NCBI GenBank assembly: GCA_025965155.1
Contig: JAOPXN010000070.1
Location: forward strand, 62,001 to 126,000
Source: Propionibacteriaceae bacterium
GTDB lineage: Bacteria > Actinomycetota > Actinomycetes > Propionibacteriales > Propionibacteriaceae
Direction of reading: 5' to 3'
DNA: 64,000 bases
Part shown: positions 34,771 through 45,090 of the stretch, piece by piece
Layout of the letters: each line of letters starts with the position of its first letter
Numbering within the stretch: position 1 is the stretch's first letter
The notes under the pieces: model-generated
What the model saw: the letters and a program-made list of their open reading frames with translations, nothing else
Told to the model about the DNA's origin: nothing
Databases searched by the model: none
Program-made: the position numbers and the translations under genes

Positions 34771-36266
34771 TCGACCTGACGGTGGCCGAGGCGGCCAAGG
34801 TGCTGCAGGCCGAGCTGCTCGGTACCGGTGACCAGGGAGCACTGCTGACTGACCTGACGATCGACTCCCGGAATGTCCCGGCCAACGCACTGTTCGTGGC
34901 GCTGCCGGGCGAACGGGTGAACGGACATGACTACGTCGAGGCTGCCTGGAGCGCCGGCGCCGCGGCCGCGGTGACCGACCGGCCGGTGACGACTGCGGCC
35001 GAACCGGGCCTGACCCTTGTCGTGCCCGACCCGCTGGCAGCGATGGGAACGCTGACTCGGCATCTGGTGGACCGCGCCACCGGGCGGGGGATGCGCGTGG
35101 TCGGGATCACCGGCTCGCAGGGCAAGACTTCGACCAAGGACCTGCTGGCCCAGCTCCTCGAGCGGTCAGCCCCGACGGTGGCACCGCGCGGCAACCTCAA
35201 CAACGAGATCGGTGTCCCGCTCACCGTCAGCCGAATCGAGCCGGACACCCGGTTTCTGGTCGCCGAGATGGGCGCCCGGGGGATCGGGCACATCGCCTAT
35301 CTGTGCCGGCTGACCCCGCCGGAGGTCGGCGTGGTGCTGAACATCGGGCACGCCCACCTGGGCGAGTTCGGCAGCCAGGCCGCCATTGCGCAGACCAAGG
35401 GCGAGCTGGTCGAAGCGCTCCCCACCGACGGGATCGCGGTGCTGAACGCCGACGACCCACTGGTCTGGGCGATGCGCAGCCGGACGGCGGCGGCGACTCT
35501 TGGGTTCTCGATCCTTGACCGGCCCGCCGCCGACCGTGCGGTCTGGGCGTCGGACCTCCAGAGCCGGCCGGACGGCTGCTACCAGTTCGTGTTGCGGGCC
35601 GAGCTGCCCCACCGGCCCGCCGTGCAGCTCCCGATCCGGCTGCAGCTGGCCGGCCGGCACCAGGTGGCCAACGCTGTGGCCGCGGCAGCCGCCGCCCTAG
35701 CGCTGGGCCTGGACGCCGCCGAAGTGGCCGCCGGGCTCAACGAGGCCGAGCTCCGGTCACGCTGGCGGATGGAGACCCACCTACGCAACGACCAGCTGCT
35801 GGTGGTCAATGACGCCTACAACGCCAACCCGGACTCGATGAAGGCCGCGCTGGAGACTGCTGCCGAGCTCGGCCGTGCCCGCCGGGTCCGCCATCCGCAC
35901 ACTCGGACCTGGGCTGTGCTGGGCGACATGCTGGAGCTGGGGGAGTCCTCCGCCACCGAGCATGCTGCGATCGGCAGCCAGGTAGCCGCCCTCGGCTTCG
36001 ACCGACTGGTCGCGGTGGGTCAGTTCGCCGACGAGATGGCTGCGGGTGCCTGCGCTGCGGGTCTCGATCCTGCGGCGGTGCACGCCTACAAGGACAAGAC
36101 GGGCGTGTCTGACGTCGTCCGGGAGGAAGCGCAGGCGACGGACACGATTCTGGTCAAGGCGTCTCGTGGCTTAGCCTTGGAAACCGTGGCCGAGGAGATC
36201 CTCCGAGATTCCGACCGCTCAGACCTGAACCGACAGCCGACCGACGACAGTGAGGACAGCGCGTGA
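34767..36266 (+). CDS. murF: UDP-MurNAc-pentapeptide synthetase MurF
   Basis: 499 residues. [20 protein letters not shown] near the N-terminus, ATP loop [27 protein letters not shown], and [17 protein letters not shown], the MurF hallmark in the central/C-terminal domain. Adds D-Ala-D-Ala to UDP-MurNAc-tripeptide. ATG 34767 overlaps the murE stop; its stop overlaps the GTG of mraY, so it is coupled on both sides. Confidence 0.95.
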   Translation: MIDLTVAEAAKVLQAELLGTGDQGALLTDLTIDSRNVPANALFVALPGERVNGHDYVEAAWSAGAAAAVTDRPVTTAAEPGLTLVVPDPLAAMGTLTRHLVDRATGRGMRVVGITGSQGKTSTKDLLAQLLERSAPTVAPRGNLNNEIGVPLTVSRIEPDTRFLVAEMGARGIGHIAYLCRLTPPEVGVVLNIGHAHLGEFGSQAAIAQTKGELVEALPTDGIAVLNADDPLVWAMRSRTAAATLGFSILDRPAADRAVWASDLQSRPDGCYQFVLRAELPHRPAVQLPIRLQLAGRHQVANAVAAAAAALALGLDAAEVAAGLNEAELRSRWRMETHLRNDQLLVVNDAYNANPDSMKAALETAAELGRARRVRHPHTRTWAVLGDMLELGESSATEHAAIGSQVAALGFDRLVAVGQFADEMAAGACAAGLDPAAVHAYKDKTGVSDVVREEAQATDTILVKASRGLALETVAEEILRDSDRSDLNRQPTDDSEDSA

Positions 36267-37333
36267 AGACGATCGTTTTCGCGGGCTGCCTGGCCCTGCT
36301 CGGTACCTTGCTGGGCACCCGGCTGGCGATCAAGTTCCTGGTGAAGAAGGGGTACGGCCAGCTCATCCGCGACGACGGTCCCACCTCGCACCACACCAAG
36401 CGCGGTACTCCCACCATGGGCGGGTTGGTGATCATCGCCGCTGTGCTGCTGGCCTACGTCGGCAGCCACCTGCTGACCATGACGCCGCCGTCCGCGTCGG
36501 CGCTGCTGGTGCTCTTCCTGTTCACCGGCCTCGGCGCTGTCGGGTTCCTGGACGACTTCATCAAGATCCGCAAGCAGCGGTCCCTCGGCCTGCGGAGTAA
36601 GGCGAAGATCGCCGGGCAGTCGATCATCGCGATCGCGTTCGCCCTGCTGTCGCTGCAGTTCCCCGACGAACGCGGAGTCACCCCTGCCTCGCACGCCATC
36701 TCGTTCCTCCGGGACATTGAGTTCCTCCAGCTGAACGTGGTCCTGGTGATCATCTGGGTGATGTTCCTGATCGCCGCGGCCAGCAACGGGGTCAACCTGA
36801 CCGACGGCCTGGACGGGCTCGCCTCCGGTGCCTGCGTGATGATCTTCGGTGCCTACACCCTGGTGAACATCTGGCAGTACAACCAGTCCTGCGCCTACAC
36901 CGCCTCGGCCGGCCCGAAGTGTTACGAGGTACGCGATCCGTACGACCTCGCGGTGGTGGCCATCGCGCTCGCCGGCGCCTGTTTCGGGTTCTTGTGGTGG
37001 AACGCCGAACCGGCCAAGATCTTCATGGGTGACACGGGTTCGTTGTCCCTGGGCGGTGCGCTGGCTGGACTGGCCATCTTCACCCGGACCGAGCTGTTGC
37101 TGGTCATCCTTGGTGGACTGCTGGTGATCGAGGTGATGTCGGTGATCATGCAGGTCGGCTTCTTCAAGCTGACGAAGGGAAAGCGGATCTTCAAGATGTC
37201 GCCGCTGCATCACCACTTCGAGCTGCTGGGGTGGGCCCAGGTGACCATCGTGATGCGCTTCTGGATCATTGCCGGACTCTTCGTTGCGGCCGGACTGGGG
37301 ATCTTCTACACCGAATGGGTGGCAGGAACATGA
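36263..37333 (+). CDS. mraY: phospho-MurNAc-pentapeptide translocase MraY
   Basis: 356 residues, ten membrane helices. Signature loops: [27 protein letters not shown] (the catalytic/Mg Asp pair), [24 protein letters not shown] and [12 protein letters not shown]. Transfers phospho-MurNAc-pentapeptide to undecaprenyl phosphate to make lipid I at the inner membrane face. GTG 36263 and a stop overlapping murD by 4 nt keep it inside the coupled chain. Confidence 0.96.
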   Translation: MKTIVFAGCLALLGTLLGTRLAIKFLVKKGYGQLIRDDGPTSHHTKRGTPTMGGLVIIAAVLLAYVGSHLLTMTPPSASALLVLFLFTGLGAVGFLDDFIKIRKQRSLGLRSKAKIAGQSIIAIAFALLSLQFPDERGVTPASHAISFLRDIEFLQLNVVLVIIWVMFLIAAASNGVNLTDGLDGLASGACVMIFGAYTLVNIWQYNQSCAYTASAGPKCYEVRDPYDLAVVAIALAGACFGFLWWNAEPAKIFMGDTGSLSLGGALAGLAIFTRTELLLVILGGLLVIEVMSVIMQVGFFKLTKGKRIFKMSPLHHHFELLGWAQVTIVMRFWIIAGLFVAAGLGIFYTEWVAGT

Positions 37334-38817
37334 GCAGGCCGGACTGGTTGCCGACCGCCGATGGGGCGTCGCCGTGGCCGCAGGCGCATGTGGTCGTGGC
37401 CGGCATCGGCGTCTCCGGGTTCGCCGCGGCGGACGGCCTGCTGGAGTTCGGCGCCCGGGTCACGGTGCTAGACGACGTGCACAGCGACGTCAACTCCGAC
37501 AAGGCGGCTCTGCTGGAGGTGCTCGGTGGCACCGTACGGCTGGGGCCCGGCGCGACCGCGGAGCTACCGGACGACGCCGACCTGGTGATCACCACCGGGT
37601 GGAGCCCGACCACACCGCTGCTGATGCGTGCCGCTGCCCGCGGGGTTCCGATCTGGAGCGAGGTCGAGCTGGCCTGGCGGCTGAGCCGGCCGAACAAGAT
37701 CATCCCGTGGATCGGTATCACCGGTACCAACGGCAAGACCACCACGACGCAGATGCTGGAGGCGATGCTGCGGTCGGCGGGGCTGCGCACCGCTGCGGTC
37801 GGCAACATCGGCCGCCCCCTGATGGAGATCGTGCTCGACCCCGAGCCGTACGACGTGCTCGCGGTCGAGCTGTCCAGCCATCAGCTGCACTGGTCCAACT
37901 CGCTCTCCCTGCACTCGGCCGCGGTGCTGAATGTGCAGCCCGACCACCTGGAGTGGCACGGGTCGGAGCAGGCGTACCACGACGCGAAGGCGAAGATCTA
38001 CCGGCACGTGCAGGCCAGCTGCGTCTACAACGTCGCCGACCCGACGACCGAGCAGATGGTCGAGCAGGCGGACGTGGTCGAGGGTGCCCGGGCGATCGGG
38101 TTCACCCTCGGCATCCCGGGCCTGTCGATGGTCGGGGTGGTGGACGACCTGATCGTCGACCGCGCCTTCGTCGAGCAGCGCCGCGACTCCGCGCTGGAGC
38201 TGGCCAAAGTCTCCGACGTCGTCCCAGCCGCGCCGCACAACGTCGCCAACGCGCTGGCAGCCGCCGCGCTGGCGCGGTCCTACGGCGTGCCGGCGACCGC
38301 GGTCCGGGACGGTCTGCGGACTGTCCAGGTCGGGTCGCACAAGATCCAGACCGTGGCCCACCGGTCCGGTGTCCGCTGGGTCGACGACTCCAAGGCCACC
38401 AACCCGCACGCCGCCGACGCGGCACTGCGATCGTTCGACAAGGTGGTCTGGATCGCTGGTGGACAAGCGAAGGGCACCACCTTCGACGACCTGGTCCGTG
38501 ACCACGCCGAGCAGCTGCGCGGGGTGGTTCTGCTCGGTGTGGACCGCGAGGTGATTGGCCAAGCCCTGGCCCGACACGCCCCCGAAGTCCCCGTGATTCG
38601 GATCGACGCCACGGACACTAGTGCCATGGCGCAGGCCGTTGCTGCAGCCGCCTCTCTGGCCGTTCCCGGGGATGTGGTGCTGCTAGCCCCGGGCTGTGCC
38701 AGCAGGGATATGTACACCGACTACGCCGCCCGCGGTAACGCTTTTGCCCGAGCGGTGAACGACCTCGACCCTCGGTCCTACGGGACCGGTGACGAGGCCG
38801 GCGAAGCGAAGGAGTGA
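37330..38817 (+). CDS. murD: UDP-MurNAc-L-Ala:D-Glu ligase MurD
   Basis: 495 residues. N-terminal Rossmann-like domain ([17 protein letters not shown]), ATP loop [37 protein letters not shown], and C-terminal [19 protein letters not shown], a MurD-specific string. Adds D-glutamate to UDP-MurNAc-L-alanine. Starts on the mraY stop (ATGA), with a 6-nt gap to ftsW. Confidence 0.95.
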   Translation: MSRPDWLPTADGASPWPQAHVVVAGIGVSGFAAADGLLEFGARVTVLDDVHSDVNSDKAALLEVLGGTVRLGPGATAELPDDADLVITTGWSPTTPLLMRAAARGVPIWSEVELAWRLSRPNKIIPWIGITGTNGKTTTTQMLEAMLRSAGLRTAAVGNIGRPLMEIVLDPEPYDVLAVELSSHQLHWSNSLSLHSAAVLNVQPDHLEWHGSEQAYHDAKAKIYRHVQASCVYNVADPTTEQMVEQADVVEGARAIGFTLGIPGLSMVGVVDDLIVDRAFVEQRRDSALELAKVSDVVPAAPHNVANALAAAALARSYGVPATAVRDGLRTVQVGSHKIQTVAHRSGVRWVDDSKATNPHAADAALRSFDKVVWIAGGQAKGTTFDDLVRDHAEQLRGVVLLGVDREVIGQALARHAPEVPVIRIDATDTSAMAQAVAAAASLAVPGDVVLLAPGCASRDMYTDYAARGNAFARAVNDLDPRSYGTGDEAGEAKE

Positions 38818-38823
38818 GGCCGC

Positions 38824-40116
38824 GTGGCAACACTGACCCCCAACCGTTCGGGCAGTCGCAGCCAGCGCACCTCCTCCGGTACGCGCGGGCCCCAGGCGAC
38901 GGAGTCGGGCCTGCTTGGCACCCTGCAGAACGTTCTTGACCGTCCGCTGGCCAGCTATCACCTGCTCCTGGGCTCGGCTGCCCTGCTGGTGGCGCTCGGC
39001 GTGATGATGGTGTTGTCCGCGTCCAGCGTGAACGCTTACCTCAACTACGAAGACTCGTACTACTTCGTGAAGCGGCAGGCCGTCTTCTTGACGGTCGGGC
39101 TGATCGGCGCGGTGGTGATCATGAAGATCCCGCACGAGAAGCTACGCGTGCTGAGTTGGTTCGCGGTCGGGCTGGCAGCCATCTTGCTGATCTTGACCTA
39201 CACGCCGCTCGGTGTCACCGTCGGTGGGAACCGGAACTGGCTCTACCTGGGGTCGTCGTTGTTCTTGATCCAGCCGGCCGAGTTCGCCAAGCTCGCGATG
39301 ATCGTCTGGGGCGCCGACATCTTGGCCCGCAAGCAGCGGCTGCTGGACCAGCCACTGCACCTGCTGGTCCCGTACCTTCCCGGAGCCGGTCTGCTCGTGC
39401 TGCTGGTCGTGTTCCAGGGGGACGCCGGCACCGCAGTCGTGATGGCCGGCATTGTCGCCGGTGTGCTGTGGATCGTGGGGGCGCCGATGCGGATCTTCGG
39501 CAGCTTTACCCTGCTCGGCGTCGCCGGGATCGTGGCACTGTTCGTCACCAGCCCCAACCGGATGCGCCGACTGGCGGCGTTCCTCGACCCCAGCGCGGAC
39601 CTGAACGGCGCCAACGACCAGGCCAACGCGGGCATGTACGCGATCGCCGCCGGCGGCTGGTGGGGTGTCGGACTTGGCGCTAGCCGGCAGAAGTGGGGCA
39701 GCCTGCCGGAGGCCCACACCGACTTCATCTTCGCTGTCATCGGCGAGGAGTTCGGCCTCTTCGGCAGCCTGATCGTGCTGGCACTGTTCCTGGTGCTCGG
39801 TTACGCCGGCTTCCGGGTGGCCATGAGGTCGGACGAGGCCTTCTCCCGGTACGCCGCGGGCGGAGTCACCATCTGGTTCATGCTGCAGGCGCTGATCAAC
39901 CTGGCGGTGGTGCTGCGGATGCTGCCGATCGCAGGCGTGCCGCTGCCGTTGGTGTCCTACGGCGGCTCCGCCCTGATCGCCAACCTGCTGGCCGTCGGCG
40001 TGCTGCTGTCCTGCGCTCGACGCGAGCCCGCAGCCCGCAAGCTGCTGGCGAAGAAGGCGCGGGCGGCCAAACCACGGATGACGGCGATCGTGGGATCGGG
40101 CCGAGGTCGCGGATGA
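38824..40116 (+). CDS. ftsW: septal peptidoglycan glycosyltransferase FtsW
   Basis: 430 residues, SEDS family, ten membrane helices after a 45-residue Ser/Arg-rich cytoplasmic leader. Conserved stretches: VMMVLSASSVNAY, GGNRNWLYLGSSLFLIQPAE, GDAGTAVVMA, LPEAHTDFIFAVIGEEFGL and the closing PLPLVSYGGSALIANL. Polymerises lipid II in complex with FtsI at the septum. GTG 38824 follows murD after 6 nt; the stop overlaps murG. Confidence 0.95.
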   Translation: MATLTPNRSGSRSQRTSSGTRGPQATESGLLGTLQNVLDRPLASYHLLLGSAALLVALGVMMVLSASSVNAYLNYEDSYYFVKRQAVFLTVGLIGAVVIMKIPHEKLRVLSWFAVGLAAILLILTYTPLGVTVGGNRNWLYLGSSLFLIQPAEFAKLAMIVWGADILARKQRLLDQPLHLLVPYLPGAGLLVLLVVFQGDAGTAVVMAGIVAGVLWIVGAPMRIFGSFTLLGVAGIVALFVTSPNRMRRLAAFLDPSADLNGANDQANAGMYAIAAGGWWGVGLGASRQKWGSLPEAHTDFIFAVIGEEFGLFGSLIVLALFLVLGYAGFRVAMRSDEAFSRYAAGGVTIWFMLQALINLAVVLRMLPIAGVPLPLVSYGGSALIANLLAVGVLLSCARREPAARKLLAKKARAAKPRMTAIVGSGRGRG

Positions 40117-41210
40117 GTCCCCGACACCTGATCCTGGCCGGTGGGGGCACCGCCGGGCACACCTCGCCGCTGATTGCCACCGCTCACGAGCTGAAACGGA
40201 TCGACCCCGACGTGGAGCTGAGCGCCGTCGGAACCGCTCGCGGGCTGGAGGTGTCCGTGGTGCCGGCGGCCGGGCTTCGACTGGAGCTGATCCCACCGGT
40301 GCCGATGCCGCGCAAGCCGGGACTGGAGCTGGCCAAGGTGCCGGTCCGGCTCTGGCGTTCGGTGGCGGAGGCGGCCGACATCCTGAGACGTACCGACGCT
40401 TCCGCGGTGCTGGGCTTCGGTGGGTACGTGTCCACGCCCGTGTACCTGGCAGCCCGCCGGCTCGGGGTGCCGATCGTCATCCATGAGCAGAACGCGCTGC
40501 CAGGGCTGGCCAACAAGGTGGCGGCCCGCTTCACCGAGCACGTCTTTACCTCCTTCCCCGACACTCCGCTGCCGCACGCGCACTGCATCGGCCTGCCGCT
40601 GCGGCGAGCGATCACCGGTCTCGACCGGCCGGCGCGACGGGCGGCGGCCCGGGAGTCCTTCGGACTGCGGGCCGACCTTCCCACCCTCCTGGTCAGCGGC
40701 GGGTCGCAGGGGGCGCTGAGGATCAACACTGCCGTACTCGGCGCCCGGGACGCACTGCTGGCGAAGGGAATCCAGATCCTGCACGTCCTGGGTCCGAAGA
40801 ACCTCACCGATAGCACTGTCCGGGCGGTTGATGCCACCACCGGCGCGGTCTACCAGCCGCTGGCCTACGTGGAGGCGATGGACGAGGCGTACGCGGCGGC
40901 GGACCTGATGCTCGGTCGCTGCGGGGCGTCCACCGTGCTGGAGACCGCTGCGGTGGGCCTTCCCGCCGTCTACGTGCCGTATCCTCACGGAAACGGCGAA
41001 CAGGGCCGCAACGCCGCGATCGTGGTCGCGGCCGGTGGTGGCGAGCTGCTGGCCGACGCCGACTGCACCAGTGACTGGGTCCAGCGCCGGATCCCCGAAC
41101 TGGTCCTCGACCCCGACCGGCTCACCGGAATGTCGGAAGCCAGCCGTGGCGTTGGCATCACCGACGCTGCGACCACGCTGGCGCGCAAGACATTGGAGGT
41201 TTCCCGCTGA
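40113..41210 (+). CDS. murG: UDP-GlcNAc:lipid I GlcNAc transferase MurG
   Basis: 365 residues, GT-B fold. N-terminal LAGGGTAGHTSPLIATA, FGGYVSTPVYLAARRLG, HEQNALPGLANK, the VSGGSQGALRIN UDP-binding loop and GRCGASTVLETAAVGLPAVYVP. Makes lipid II from lipid I on the cytoplasmic membrane face. ATG 40113 overlaps the ftsW stop; its TGA shares one base with the murC ATG. Confidence 0.95.
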   Translation: MSPRHLILAGGGTAGHTSPLIATAHELKRIDPDVELSAVGTARGLEVSVVPAAGLRLELIPPVPMPRKPGLELAKVPVRLWRSVAEAADILRRTDASAVLGFGGYVSTPVYLAARRLGVPIVIHEQNALPGLANKVAARFTEHVFTSFPDTPLPHAHCIGLPLRRAITGLDRPARRAAARESFGLRADLPTLLVSGGSQGALRINTAVLGARDALLAKGIQILHVLGPKNLTDSTVRAVDATTGAVYQPLAYVEAMDEAYAAADLMLGRCGASTVLETAAVGLPAVYVPYPHGNGEQGRNAAIVVAAGGGELLADADCTSDWVQRRIPELVLDPDRLTGMSEASRGVGITDAATTLARKTLEVSR

Positions 41211-42652
41211 TGGGACTGATCGAACCGATCGAGCTGCCCGACCCCCGCACCCTCGGGCCGGTGCACTTCATCGCCATCGGCGGGTCCGGGATGAACGGGA
41301 TCGCCTCCGCCCTGGTGCAGATGGGCATCGAGGTGAGCGGCAGCGACCGGCAGGACTCGGAGTACCTGCGCGCGCTGGAGAAGCTAGGTGCCCGGGTCCA
41401 CGTCGGGCACCGCGCCGAGCAGCTGGGCCAGGCGCGGACAGTGGTGGCCTCGTCGGCGATCAGGGAGGACAACCCAGAGCTGGCCGAGGCTCGCCGCCGC
41501 GGGCTGCGGGTGCTGCATCGAAGCGCCGCGCTCGGCTCATTGATGCTGGGACGCCGCGGCGTGGCTGTAGCCGGTACCCACGGCAAGACCACCACGACCG
41601 CGATGATCTCCCAGGTGCTCACCGGCTGCGACCTGGATCCGTCCTTCGTCATTGGTGGTGCGCTGACCGGCTCCAAAACCGGTGGCCACCTCGGCACCGG
41701 CGACCTGCTCGTGGTCGAGGCCGACGAGAGCGATGGCTCGTTCCTGCAGTATCCGGCGGAGGTCGCCGTGGTGACCAACGTCGACCCCGACCACCTGGTG
41801 AACTGGGGAACCCCTGAGAACTACGCCGACGGCTTCCTCCGCTTCGCAACCGGCGACACCCTCAAGCTGCTGGTGCTAAGTGCCGACGACCCGGGCGCCG
41901 TCGCGCTGACGCAGCGGGTCCGGGCAGCCTCAGCCCAGCGGCCCGGCGGCCCGGAGATTCTGACCTTCGGTGAGAGCTCCGACGCGGACATCCGGATCGC
42001 CGACACGGCCTTCGAGGGGACCGGCTCTGCGTTCACCCTGCGGAGCGCCGCCGATGGCAGCGGTGGTCAGACAACGCTGTCGGTTCCCGGGCACTACAAC
42101 GTGCTGAACGCGGCGGCCGCGTACGCGGTGGCCACCTGGCTGGGTGTCCCCGAACGGCGGGTACGCGCGGAGCTGTCGCGATTCGTTGGCACCTACCGGC
42201 GGTTCCAGCTGGTGGGGACAGCCGCCGACGTCCGGGTCTTCGACGACTACGCCCACCACCCGACCGAGGTGGCCAACACCCTCCAGGCGGCTCGTACGGG
42301 GGTCGGTGACGGACGGGTCGTGGTCTGTTTCCAGCCGCACCTCTACACCCGTACCCGGGACTTCTGGCGGGAGTTGGCGCAGGCTCTGGAGCTAGCCGAC
42401 GAGGCAGTCGTGATGGACGTCTGCGGCGACCGGGAGGACCCGATCGAGGGCATCGACGGCGCGCTGGTCAGCGACGCCATCCGACCCGGCACGGCGAATG
42501 TCACCTACGAACCGGTGTGGGACGCGGCGGCCGCGACCGTCGCGGCGATCGCACGGCCAGGCGACCTGGTGATCACGGTCGGCTGCGGCGACGTCACGAA
42601 GATTGCGCCACAGATCGTGGACGAGCTTCGTCGGGTGGGCGCGCAGCGATGA
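41210..42652 (+). CDS. murC: UDP-MurNAc:L-Ala ligase MurC
   Basis: 480 residues. N-terminal HFIAIGGSGMNGIASALVQ, ATP loop AGTHGKTTTTAMIS, EADESDGSFLQYP, NVDPDHLVNWG, RRFQLVGTAADVRVFDDYAH and HPTEVANTLQAAR. Adds the first L-alanine of the stem peptide. One-base overlap with murG upstream and four-base overlap with ftsQ downstream. Confidence 0.95.
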   Translation: MGLIEPIELPDPRTLGPVHFIAIGGSGMNGIASALVQMGIEVSGSDRQDSEYLRALEKLGARVHVGHRAEQLGQARTVVASSAIREDNPELAEARRRGLRVLHRSAALGSLMLGRRGVAVAGTHGKTTTTAMISQVLTGCDLDPSFVIGGALTGSKTGGHLGTGDLLVVEADESDGSFLQYPAEVAVVTNVDPDHLVNWGTPENYADGFLRFATGDTLKLLVLSADDPGAVALTQRVRAASAQRPGGPEILTFGESSDADIRIADTAFEGTGSAFTLRSAADGSGGQTTLSVPGHYNVLNAAAAYAVATWLGVPERRVRAELSRFVGTYRRFQLVGTAADVRVFDDYAHHPTEVANTLQAARTGVGDGRVVVCFQPHLYTRTRDFWRELAQALELADEAVVMDVCGDREDPIEGIDGALVSDAIRPGTANVTYEPVWDAAAATVAAIARPGDLVITVGCGDVTKIAPQIVDELRRVGAQR

Positions 42653-43392
42653 GCCCGCAGGCGACGGCGTCCCGACCGCGCCCGGTCACCGACGCGACCG
42701 TGCAGCTGGAGCTGCGTCGGCGTCGTACCCGGCGGATGCTGCGGACCCGCGTCGCCGTGGCTGCCGGGGTTGTCGGACTGCTCGCCGCCGCTGGATGGTT
42801 GCTCACGTTCTCCGGTGTGTTTGCGGCGCAGCGGGTGGTCGTCTCCGGCACCGAGACTCTCAGCTCTAATGACGTCTCCGCTGCGGCCGGGGTGGCGATC
42901 GGTGACCCGCTGGCACGCCAGGATGTCGACGCGATGGCTGAGCGGGTGGCCGCGCTACGCGGGGTCGAGTCGGTTCAGGTGACCCGCGACTGGCCGCACG
43001 CCGTCCGGATCGCCGTCGTAGAACGCAGGCCCGTCCTAGCCGTCAGGGAGTCCGGCGGCTTCAACCTGATCGACCGTTTCGGCGTTGCCTACCGCTCGGT
43101 CGGCTCGGTGCCCGGCGGCGTCGCCGTCGCGGAGGTGAACTCAGCGGACCGGCCGCTGCTGATGCAGGTCAGCAACGTCATCCAGACGCTGCCGGACTTC
43201 CTCGACGGGAAGGTCGCCACCGTACAGGCCGGGTCGGCCGACTCCATTGTGCTGGTGCTGACCAACGCCGACCAGATCATCTGGGGCAGTGCTGAGCAGT
43301 CCGATCTGAAGGCCAAGGCGATCGTGCCGTTGATGAAGCACAAGGCATCCGTGTACGACGTCTCCGCCCCGGCGAACCCCGCGCTCCGTTAG
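42649..43392 (+). CDS. ftsQ: cell division protein FtsQ
   Basis: 247 residues, bitopic. Short basic cytoplasmic part, membrane helix (about 30-50), POTRA domain (FAAQRVVVSGTETLSSNDV... to about 125, including VTRDWPHAVRIAVVERRP) and an FtsQ/DivIB C-terminal domain (FNLIDRFGVAYRSV). Scaffold for FtsL/FtsB in the divisome. Last member of the tightly coupled chain; a 247-bp regulatory gap separates it from ftsZ. Confidence 0.93.
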   Translation: MSPQATASRPRPVTDATVQLELRRRRTRRMLRTRVAVAAGVVGLLAAAGWLLTFSGVFAAQRVVVSGTETLSSNDVSAAAGVAIGDPLARQDVDAMAERVAALRGVESVQVTRDWPHAVRIAVVERRPVLAVRESGGFNLIDRFGVAYRSVGSVPGGVAVAEVNSADRPLLMQVSNVIQTLPDFLDGKVATVQAGSADSIVLVLTNADQIIWGSAEQSDLKAKAIVPLMKHKASVYDVSAPANPALR

Positions 43393-43501
43393 GCCGCCAT
43401 ACAGCGCAAACGGCTCGGGCGCAAACCCAGGCTGGACGTCAACTTCAGGTGGAGGAATCGGGCCGTTTTGCAAGGTAAGTGGCGTGTCAGATGCGCTCAT
43501 G

Positions 43502-43531
43502 TGGACACGCGCTGGCGGCCTCTCATAGCCT
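43502..43531 (+). promoter_or_regulatory. candidate ftsZ promoter
   Basis: TGGACA (43502-43507), 18-nt spacer, TAGCCT (43526-43531), leaving about a 100-nt leader before ftsZ. It lies in the 247-bp ftsQ-ftsZ gap, where actinobacteria usually carry several ftsZ promoters. Confidence 0.45.
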
Positions 43532-43639
43532 GTCGAGGACGCCCCGTCTGCAGATCTGACTCCCTTCCCCGTTGAGTAGAGGTTAAGACTCCGGCGCCAG
43601 TCCATCGCAGGCAGACATGAAAGAAAGAGGCGGGAACCA

Positions 43640-44890
43640 GTGGTCTCTGCATCACAGAATTACTTGGCCATCATCAAGGTCGTCGGAGTCGGCGGAGGCG
43701 GGGTCAACGCCGTCAACCGGATGATCGAGGCCGGACTCCGTGGGGTCGAGTTCATCGCCGTCAACACCGACGCTCAGGCGCTGCTGATGAGCGACGCCGA
43801 CGTCAAACTGGATATCGGACGGGAGCTGACCCGGGGGCTGGGTGCCGGCGCGGATCCTGACAAGGGCCGGCAGGCGGCCGAAGACCACGCGCAAGACATC
43901 GAGGACGCGCTGAAGGGCGCTGACATGGTGTTCGTCACAGCAGGTGAGGGTGGTGGCACCGGTACCGGTGGCGCCCCGGTCGTTGCCCGGATCGCCCGCG
44001 CGCTCGGCGCCCTGACCATCGGTGTAGTCACCCGACCGTTCTCCTTCGAAGGCAAGCGTCGTTCGACCCAGGCGGAGACGGGCATCGCGAGCCTCCGTGA
44101 CGAGGTCGACACCCTGATCGTCATCCCCAACGACAAGCTGCTGCAGATGGTGGACCACCAGATCGCCATCCTGGACGCGTTCAAGCAGGCAGACCAGGTG
44201 CTGATGCAGGGTGTCTCCGGCATCACCGACCTGATCACCACCCCCGGTCTGATCAACCTGGACTTCGCCGACGTCAAGTCGATCATGTCCAACGCAGGTT
44301 CGGCCCTGATGGGCATCGGGTCGGCCCGCGGTGAGGAGCGCGCTCGCGCCGCAGCCGAGATGGCAGTCTCCTCGCCGCTGCTGGAGGCCAGCATCGAGGG
44401 CGCCCACGGCGTGCTGCTGTCCATCGCCGGCGGTTCGGACCTCGGCCTGTTCGAGGTATCGGCGGCGGCGAACCTGATCCAGAGTGCAGCGCACGAGGAC
44501 GCCAACATCATTTTCGGTACTGTCATCGACGACGCCCTCGGCGACGAGGTCCGGGTCACGGTTATCGCGGCCGGTTTCGAAGGTGGCCAGCCGCCCCGCC
44601 GGCAGCCGGGTGTCACCCGTGCGCCCGACATCCGCACCGGTCAGTCCCGCTCGGGCGCTCCGGCGTCGGGCTACAGCCAGCCCAGCCAGGCGCAGCCGGC
44701 CCCCAGCCAGACCGCTCCGGCCCAGCCGGCACCGGCTCCGGCTACCGGTGGCAGCCAGGGTCAGGGTGCCGGCGGGCAGTCGCCGTTCCAGCAGCCCCCG
44801 GCACCGCAGCAGCCGGCACAGCCCGCGCAGCGTCCCGCGGCGCAGCCCATCGACGACGACGACCTGGACATCCCTGACTTCCTCAAGTAG
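43640..44890 (+). CDS. ftsZ: cell division GTPase FtsZ
   Basis: 416 residues. GTPase core with [17 protein letters not shown], tubulin motif [22 protein letters not shown] and the T7-loop region [16 protein letters not shown] 75-residue Pro/Gln/Ala linker (about 325-400) is followed by the conserved C-terminal peptide [12 protein letters not shown], the docking site for SepF and others. Forms the Z-ring. GTG 43640 has GAGG 9 nt upstream. Expected to be transcribed both from its own promoter and from the upstream wall genes. Confidence 0.97.
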   Translation: MVSASQNYLAIIKVVGVGGGGVNAVNRMIEAGLRGVEFIAVNTDAQALLMSDADVKLDIGRELTRGLGAGADPDKGRQAAEDHAQDIEDALKGADMVFVTAGEGGGTGTGGAPVVARIARALGALTIGVVTRPFSFEGKRRSTQAETGIASLRDEVDTLIVIPNDKLLQMVDHQIAILDAFKQADQVLMQGVSGITDLITTPGLINLDFADVKSIMSNAGSALMGIGSARGEERARAAAEMAVSSPLLEASIEGAHGVLLSIAGGSDLGLFEVSAAANLIQSAAHEDANIIFGTVIDDALGDEVRVTVIAAGFEGGQPPRRQPGVTRAPDIRTGQSRSGAPASGYSQPSQAQPAPSQTAPAQPAPAPATGGSQGQGAGGQSPFQQPPAPQQPAQPAQRPAAQPIDDDDLDIPDFLK

Positions 44891-44899
44891 GGACCGTCG

Positions 44900-44931
44900 A
44901 CCCGGTCCGCGTGTCGGCGGGCCGGGTTCTT
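44900..44931 (+). terminator. stem-loop after ftsZ
   Basis: 11-bp stem with one T-G wobble, 44900-44910 against 44917-44927, then TTCTT. Weak U tract, probably a partial terminator. Confidence 0.55.
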
Positions 44932-44952
44932 AGGAACCGTTCCGCTGACGGG

Positions 44953-44992
44953 TAATGTCGGCGACGTGACGTCTCGTTGCGGGTTCGACTGA
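44953..44992 (+). other. possible leaderless 8-codon upstream ORF before sepF
   Basis: TAATGT (44953-44958), 7 nt, then GTG 44966 opening an 8-codon frame VTSRCGFD ending TGA 44990-44992. The layout is that of the leaderless starts elsewhere in the window, about 100 nt before sepF. Such a short frame can arise by chance. If the -10 is real, it at least marks a sepF promoter. Confidence 0.3.
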
Positions 44993-45090
44993 GGCGTCCG
45001 GCGCGGCGGTCGTAGTCGACGACGTGACTTCGACAAAGGTAGGGACCTGGCAGATGACTGGCAGGCAATGAGACGGCGAGGATTTCTCAG

